Shown here piece after piece: positions 31,957-35,420 of a stretch of DNA of 35,420 nucleotides. The stretch comes from an uncultured Collinsella sp. (GTDB taxonomy: Bacteria > Actinomycetota > Coriobacteriia > Coriobacteriales > Coriobacteriaceae), in contig CATYZK010000019.1 of the NCBI GenBank assembly GCA_958415665.1, positions 1 through 35,420 on the forward strand. The letters are read 5' to 3'. Numbering within the stretch: the stretch's first letter is position 1; each line of letters opens with the position of its first letter. The notes beneath the pieces were generated by a model. The model was not told where the DNA came from. It saw only the letters and a list, made by a program, of their open reading frames with translations, and did not search any database. Position numbers and translations under genes: made by a program.

Positions 31957-33309
31957 ATGTCTGACGACTTTTACACCATGGTCGATTCCGGAGACCCGGC
32001 ACCCGACAACGAGCACATCACCGGCGTGCGCGAAGAGCGTGAGGAGGGCGAGCAGACGACCACGCAGGCGCCAAAAGCCATGTACGCCGCGCGCATCGCC
32101 GTCTATGACGACATGCTGTCGACACCGCGTGTGATCGTCATTGATCCGCAAGATGTCCGCACGTATTTGGAAGAGACGACCAACACCGTCTACCAGTGCA
32201 TGAAAGAACAAGGTGGCCATATCTCGCTCATGGTCATCCGCGAGATTGTCGAAAACTTTATCCACGCGCACTTTGCCGAGCCCATCATCTCGATTCTGGA
32301 CGGCGGAGACACCATCCGCTTTGCTGATCAAGGACCCGGCATCGACGACAAGGAGCGCGCTTTCGACTTTGGCGTTACCAGCGCAAACAGCAAGATGAAG
32401 CGCTATATCCGTGGAACCGGAGCAGGGTTTCCCATGGTGCAGGAGTATTTGGAAAACGCCGGCGGGGCCGTGTCCATCGAGGACAACATGGGCAACGGCA
32501 CCGTGGTTACGGTAAGCCTGGACCCTAAACGCGTGCAGGAAATAGAGCGTGCCGGCGGACGCGGTGCTGCCGTGCGGCCCGAGACGGAGCAGCCCACATA
32601 TCCCCTGCCGGGAGCTTTTGCGCAGCAGCCCATGGCAACGCAGCAGATGCAGCCCCCCGTGGGACAGATGCAGCAGCCCGGAATGCTTCCTACACAAGAG
32701 CCCCAGGCGGCATCGATGTCGATGCCGCCAAACGCGCCAGAGGCCATGCCGCTGGCGGATCAGGATGCAGCAGCAATGCAGCAGGCGACGGGGGCACCGG
32801 GTGGCCAGCAAATGGGATATCAGCCGTACCAACAGGGATATCCATATCAGCAGATGCCGCCACTGGGGTATGGTCAGCAGTTCCCACAGCAGTACCAGCA
32901 GGGATATCAGCAGCCGTACCAGCAGATGCCGCAGCAGCAGTACAACCCCTGGGCCCAGCAGATGCCTCCGCAGCCTTACCAACAGTGGCCTCAAAGTTTT
33001 CAACAGCAAATGCCGCCGATGCAGAGTTCTCAACAACCAGCAGCTCAAATGATGTATCCTAATGCAGCAAATCAGTATGCGCAGCCACAGCCGGACGTGT
33101 TCGTAAGCGATCGCGGCAACGCCGCGCTGGGCTATCTGGCGCAAAATCAAGCGTGCGGTGCAACCGATCTGGCGAGGGCGTTTGGAAACTCGGCCCCCAC
33201 TTGGTCACGCACACTCAATGACTTGGCGCAGGCCGGCTTGGTCATCAAGCATGGCCAGAAATACCATCTGACCGAACTCGGCGCCGCTCGCGTGCGAGCT
33301 CAGAGCTAA
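31957..33309 (+). CDS. GHKL ATPase / Q-rich tail / winged-helix protein by dnaA
   Basis: A 450-residue protein with an unusual build. Residues about 60-190 form a GHKL-type ATP-binding domain: N box LMVIREIVENFIHAHF (Asn100), G1 DQGPGID (Asp124), G2 RGTGAGFPMV. No HisKA dimerisation domain, phospho-accepting His or membrane segment is present, so it is not an ordinary sensor kinase. Residues about 210-380 are a low-complexity Gln/Pro/Tyr/Met-rich tail (QQGYPYQQMPP-like units), prion-like in composition. Residues about 385-447 form a winged helix (LARAFGNSAPTWSRTLNDLA and LVIKHGQKYHLTELG). The ribosome site is weak. It ends 15 bases before dnaA on the same strand, so the two are co-transcribed. 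A role in replication control is inferred from position. Related ATP-binding proteins may exist elsewhere in Coriobacteriia, but I know no studied function. Confidence 0.88.
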   Translation: MSDDFYTMVDSGDPAPDNEHITGVREEREEGEQTTTQAPKAMYAARIAVYDDMLSTPRVIVIDPQDVRTYLEETTNTVYQCMKEQGGHISLMVIREIVENFIHAHFAEPIISILDGGDTIRFADQGPGIDDKERAFDFGVTSANSKMKRYIRGTGAGFPMVQEYLENAGGAVSIEDNMGNGTVVTVSLDPKRVQEIERAGGRGAAVRPETEQPTYPLPGAFAQQPMATQQMQPPVGQMQQPGMLPTQEPQAASMSMPPNAPEAMPLADQDAAAMQQATGAPGGQQMGYQPYQQGYPYQQMPPLGYGQQFPQQYQQGYQQPYQQMPQQQYNPWAQQMPPQPYQQWPQSFQQQMPPMQSSQQPAAQMMYPNAANQYAQPQPDVFVSDRGNAALGYLAQNQACGATDLARAFGNSAPTWSRTLNDLAQAGLVIKHGQKYHLTELGAARVRAQS

Positions 33310-33324
33310 AGAACGGGAGAGACA

Positions 33325-35049
33325 GTGGACGAGGAAGCAAGCATCATCCTTGGGGATGCCATCGCCTTTTGCCAGCGCGACGGCCAAGATGCACGCCTCA
33401 TCAACATGCTGGGGCAATCGCGTGCCATAAGCCTGACCGAAGATACACTCACGATCGAGGCCCCCTCGCGCTTTGCCATCGCGCAGCTCAAAAAGCATCA
33501 GCCGACTATTGAGGCCTATCTGGAAGAAATCGCCTTTGCACCGATCGCGCTCGACATCGTGGCACCGCAAGGCGCCGTGGCGGAATCTGCTGCCGCGACG
33601 GCGCCCGCCACGGCTCCCGCTGCCTCCCCGGCGGTGCCGGCCTCCGCAGGCGACGTGCCGACAATCGAGCACCTGCACAGCGATGTTTCCCGTGAAACCA
33701 TGGCACCGTTGCCGACCGCGGCGGCGACGTCAACGAACGCACCCGTCACGCACATGCCTATCGCTCACGACGCAGCGGCGGGCGCGGATTCGGGCATTGC
33801 AATCAAGAACACGCTCTCGGCCGATGATTTTCGTCGCATGATGAACCAGATGAAGGGCGGAGCACCGACTAAGTCCACGCAAGCTGCGACCCCCGCTTCA
33901 CCCATGCCAGCACCGACCGTACCGGCCGAGCAGAATACGGATGGAGCCCCGCTCGCCGCGAACTCAAAATTTACCTTTGAGAACTTTGTCTACGGCCCCG
34001 AGAACAGCCATGCCTATCGCTCGGCACTCAAGTTTGCCGCCCTCGCGGACGAGCGCGGCACGTGCACATCACTGTTCATCTACGGCAAATCGGGCCTGGG
34101 CAAGACGCACCTGCTGCTTGCCATCAAAAACGAGCTCGCCGAGAAGTCGCCCGAGATCAAGGTCAAGTATGCCAACTCCCAGGCATATCTGGACGACCTG
34201 ATGACCGAGTTCGACCGCCAAAAGAAGAGCAACGCCCCTATCATGCAGGCATACCACGGCGTGGACGTGCTCATCATCGATGACATCCAAAACATCATCG
34301 GCAAGCGCGCGAGCGTGGACTACTTTTTCCAGCTCATGGACGAGTTCATCCGCAACAACAAGAAGGTCGTCATCGCGGCAGACCGCGCCCCCAAGGACCT
34401 GAGCATGGACGAGCGTCTGACCAGCCGCTTCAACGCCGGCATGCTCTGCCTGGTCGCAGAGCCCAGCTACGAGATGAAATACAAGATCTTGCAGCGCTAT
34501 TACGAGAACACCATCGTCGCCGCCCCCGAGGCAGGCGACGACTCGCTGCTGGCGGCCTATGGGGGCGACGGCGGGCACCTGACCGACGAGCACTTTAAAC
34601 ACATGGCCGAGGTCTCGGGCACCAACATCCGCGAGCTCGAGAGCTTTTGCGAGCGTTGCGCCGGCGAGGCGGGCGACCGCGAGCGCGAGGGCGGGGAGCT
34701 CACCTTTGACGATATCGACGCCATCGCCAGCCAGTACTTCGACACATCGGCCAAAAAGATCAACGTCCAGACGGTTCAGTCCGTCATCGAAGAGCAGTAC
34801 GGCGTGACGCACGAGGAGCTCATCGGCCCGCGTCGCAACGCCAATATCGCCAAAGCACGCCATATTGCCATCTATCTGGCCATCGAGATGTGTGAGATGA
34901 CGACCACGGCGGTGGGCGCCGAATTTGGCAACCGCAACCACTCGACCGTCAGTACGAGTTACAAAAAGGTCCAGAAGATGATCCAGGAAGACCGCACCGT
35001 CACCGAAGACCTCAAGTCGCTGCGCGATAAAATTACACTGCGCTCGTAG
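33325..35049 (+). CDS. dnaA: Replication initiator DnaA (divergent)
   Basis: A 574-residue initiator, longer than the usual 450-500. Domain I lies at 1-75. An Ala/Pro-rich domain II linker runs from about 80 to 212. Domain III (AAA+) has Walker A GKSGLGKTH (254-262), Walker B VLIIDDIQNI and DERLTSRFNAG. Between the AAA+ lid and domain IV are extra acidic, Gly-rich stretches (APEAGDDSLLAAYGGDGG; AGDREREGGE). Domain IV has NANIAKARHIAIYL and the recognition signature GNRNHSTV (535-542), where the family norm is G-x-RDHTTV: Asp is Asn and Thr is Ser. The start is GTG with GGGAG five bases upstream. A parS-like sequence lies inside the linker-coding region. It acts at the candidate boxes flanking it. 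Confidence 0.97.
   Translation: MDEEASIILGDAIAFCQRDGQDARLINMLGQSRAISLTEDTLTIEAPSRFAIAQLKKHQPTIEAYLEEIAFAPIALDIVAPQGAVAESAAATAPATAPAASPAVPASAGDVPTIEHLHSDVSRETMAPLPTAAATSTNAPVTHMPIAHDAAAGADSGIAIKNTLSADDFRRMMNQMKGGAPTKSTQAATPASPMPAPTVPAEQNTDGAPLAANSKFTFENFVYGPENSHAYRSALKFAALADERGTCTSLFIYGKSGLGKTHLLLAIKNELAEKSPEIKVKYANSQAYLDDLMTEFDRQKKSNAPIMQAYHGVDVLIIDDIQNIIGKRASVDYFFQLMDEFIRNNKKVVIAADRAPKDLSMDERLTSRFNAGMLCLVAEPSYEMKYKILQRYYENTIVAAPEAGDDSLLAAYGGDGGHLTDEHFKHMAEVSGTNIRELESFCERCAGEAGDREREGGELTFDDIDAIASQYFDTSAKKINVQTVQSVIEEQYGVTHEELIGPRRNANIAKARHIAIYLAIEMCEMTTTAVGAEFGNRNHSTVSTSYKKVQKMIQEDRTVTEDLKSLRDKITLRS
33684..33699. promoter_or_regulatory. parS-like site inside dnaA, two mismatches
   Basis: TGTTTCCCGTGAAACC differs from perfect parS at positions 7 and 16. 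It encodes VSRET in the DnaA domain II linker (121-125), a part free to vary. Confidence 0.5.
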
Positions 35050-35061
35050 GGAAATAGAGAC

Positions 35062-35075
35062 ACCTGTTGAAAACT
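35062..35075 (-). promoter_or_regulatory. Candidate DnaA box C (inverted 14-mer)
   Basis: ACCTGTTGAAAACT is the exact reverse complement of boxes A and B. It starts 12 bases after the dnaA stop. Confidence 0.7.
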
Positions 35076-35240
35076 TGTCGAAACCACGGGCATAAGGTGT
35101 CTAAAACCCAACCCGCGGTGATGAAAAGTTTTGCGCAGGTTTTGAACGTGGAAAACCACCCCTGTTGCACACAGGTTGCTGTCGATTCTCTTTCTGGGTC
35201 TGACCTGCGTCTTTGGGAGTAATCAACAGTTTCGTCAGCG

Positions 35241-35255
35241 CTATTACTATTATTA
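35241..35255 (-). promoter_or_regulatory. DnaA-trio-like run (five trios)
   Basis: The minus strand reads 5'-TAATAATAGTAATAG-3', five consecutive triplets fitting the 3'-[G/A]A[T/A]-5' DnaA-trio pattern. It follows a box-like TAATCAACA (35220-35228) and a 12-base spacer (GTTTCGTCAGCG), the layout described for the basal unwinding system in Bacillus between dnaA and dnaN. Confidence 0.6.
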
Positions 35256-35287
35256 AGATATTTATATCTATAGAAAGGTATTAAAAG

Positions 35288-35420
35288 ATGAAGTTCACCG
35301 TCAGCCAGAGCTCGCTTACACAAGCCATCGGCGACGTAATGAAGGGTGTCGCTTCGGCATCAACCCTTCCCATACTGTCGGGCGTGCTGGTGAAGGCCGA
35401 AGACAGAATCGTTCAAATCA
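35288..35420 (+). CDS. dnaN: DNA polymerase III beta clamp, N-terminal part
   Basis: Only the first 44 codons are in the window; the gene runs off the right edge. The start MKFTVSQSSLTQAIGDV followed by ASTLPILSGVLVKAED is typical of the DnaN sliding clamp, which tethers the replicative polymerase to DNA. AGAAAGG lies about nine bases before the ATG. Its place directly after dnaA is the classical order. Confidence 0.95.
   Translation, partial: MKFTVSQSSLTQAIGDVMKGVASASTLPILSGVLVKAEDRIVQI

Larger units (their letters stand above)
35050..35287. other. Right half of the presumed oriC, dnaA-dnaN gap
   Basis: These 238 bases hold no gene. They contain an exact inverted candidate DnaA box, weaker relatives (AGTTTTGCGCAGGT at 35127-35140, TGTTGCACA near 35164, TAATCAACA at 35220-35228), a DnaA-trio-like run, and an AT-rich end (35240-35287) that may serve both for unwinding and as the dnaN promoter. 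Confidence 0.75.

Noticed and set aside
31867..33150. 427-codon His/Leu/Arg-rich frame on the minus strand
   Set aside because: It is the antisense image of the Gln-rich tail (CAG read as CTG) and crosses the origin boxes.

Overview
The window looks like the origin-proximal part of a chromosome from a high-G+C Gram-positive of the class Coriobacteriia, most likely Collinsella or a close relative. The basis is the gene order rpmH-rnpA-yidD-yidC-jag-rsmG-parA-parB facing away from dnaA-dnaN without mnmE/mnmG, an LPxTG wall protein, and the flavour of the proteins. The genus is an inference from recall, not a search. Replication appears to start near 31.6-35.3 kb. Most genes to the left are on the minus strand, co-directional with a leftward fork.

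Layout. 1-404: a gene-poor structured stretch and a tRNA-Lys(TTT) with promoter and terminator. 433-3266: M29 aminopeptidase, a small membrane protein, purC. 3376-5675: a two-component system (OmpR-type regulator, then histidine kinase). 5829-10049: a Tat/lipobox beta-rich protein coupled to a TSCPD protein, then a family 3 solute-binding protein coupled to a membrane GGDEF diguanylate cyclase. 10191-12040: purB and tRNA-Gly(CCC), separated by a repeat patch built partly from pieces of that tRNA. 12338-15769: a 1143-residue thioester/Cna-B adhesin with a sortase signal. 15836-19261: a small membrane protein and a very long M28-like protein whose metal site is altered. 19460-21386: a tandem WYL regulator pair. 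21383-25236: a DnaQ-DinG exonuclease-helicase and D-Ala-D-Ala ligase. 25322-26374: rlmN.

26573-31611 is the classical origin-linked minus-strand block: a small membrane protein, parB, parA, three perfect parS sites at exact 39-bp spacing, rsmG, jag, yidC, yidD, rnpA and rpmH. It combines chromosome segregation, RNA processing and modification, and membrane protein insertion. Its parB-parA-rsmG part is visibly poorer in G+C than the rest.

31612-35420 is the presumed oriC. A strong rpmH promoter and two copies of a 14-base motif (AGTTTTCAACAGGT) lie left of an unusual gene. That gene encodes a GHKL-type ATPase domain, a long Gln/Pro/Tyr/Met-rich tail and a C-terminal winged helix, and sits 15 bases before dnaA. 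A third exact copy of the motif lies between dnaA and dnaN, followed by a DnaA-trio-like run before dnaN. The motif differs from the usual DnaA box TTATCCACA, and DnaA carries changes in its DNA-recognition signature (GNRNHSTV in place of the usual G-x-RDHTTV).

The best candidates for something undescribed are: (1) the GHKL/Q-rich/winged-helix protein linked to dnaA; (2) the divergent origin code with its matching DnaA changes; (3) the M28-like protein split by about 675 low-complexity residues; (4) the tRNA-Gly-derived repeat patch.
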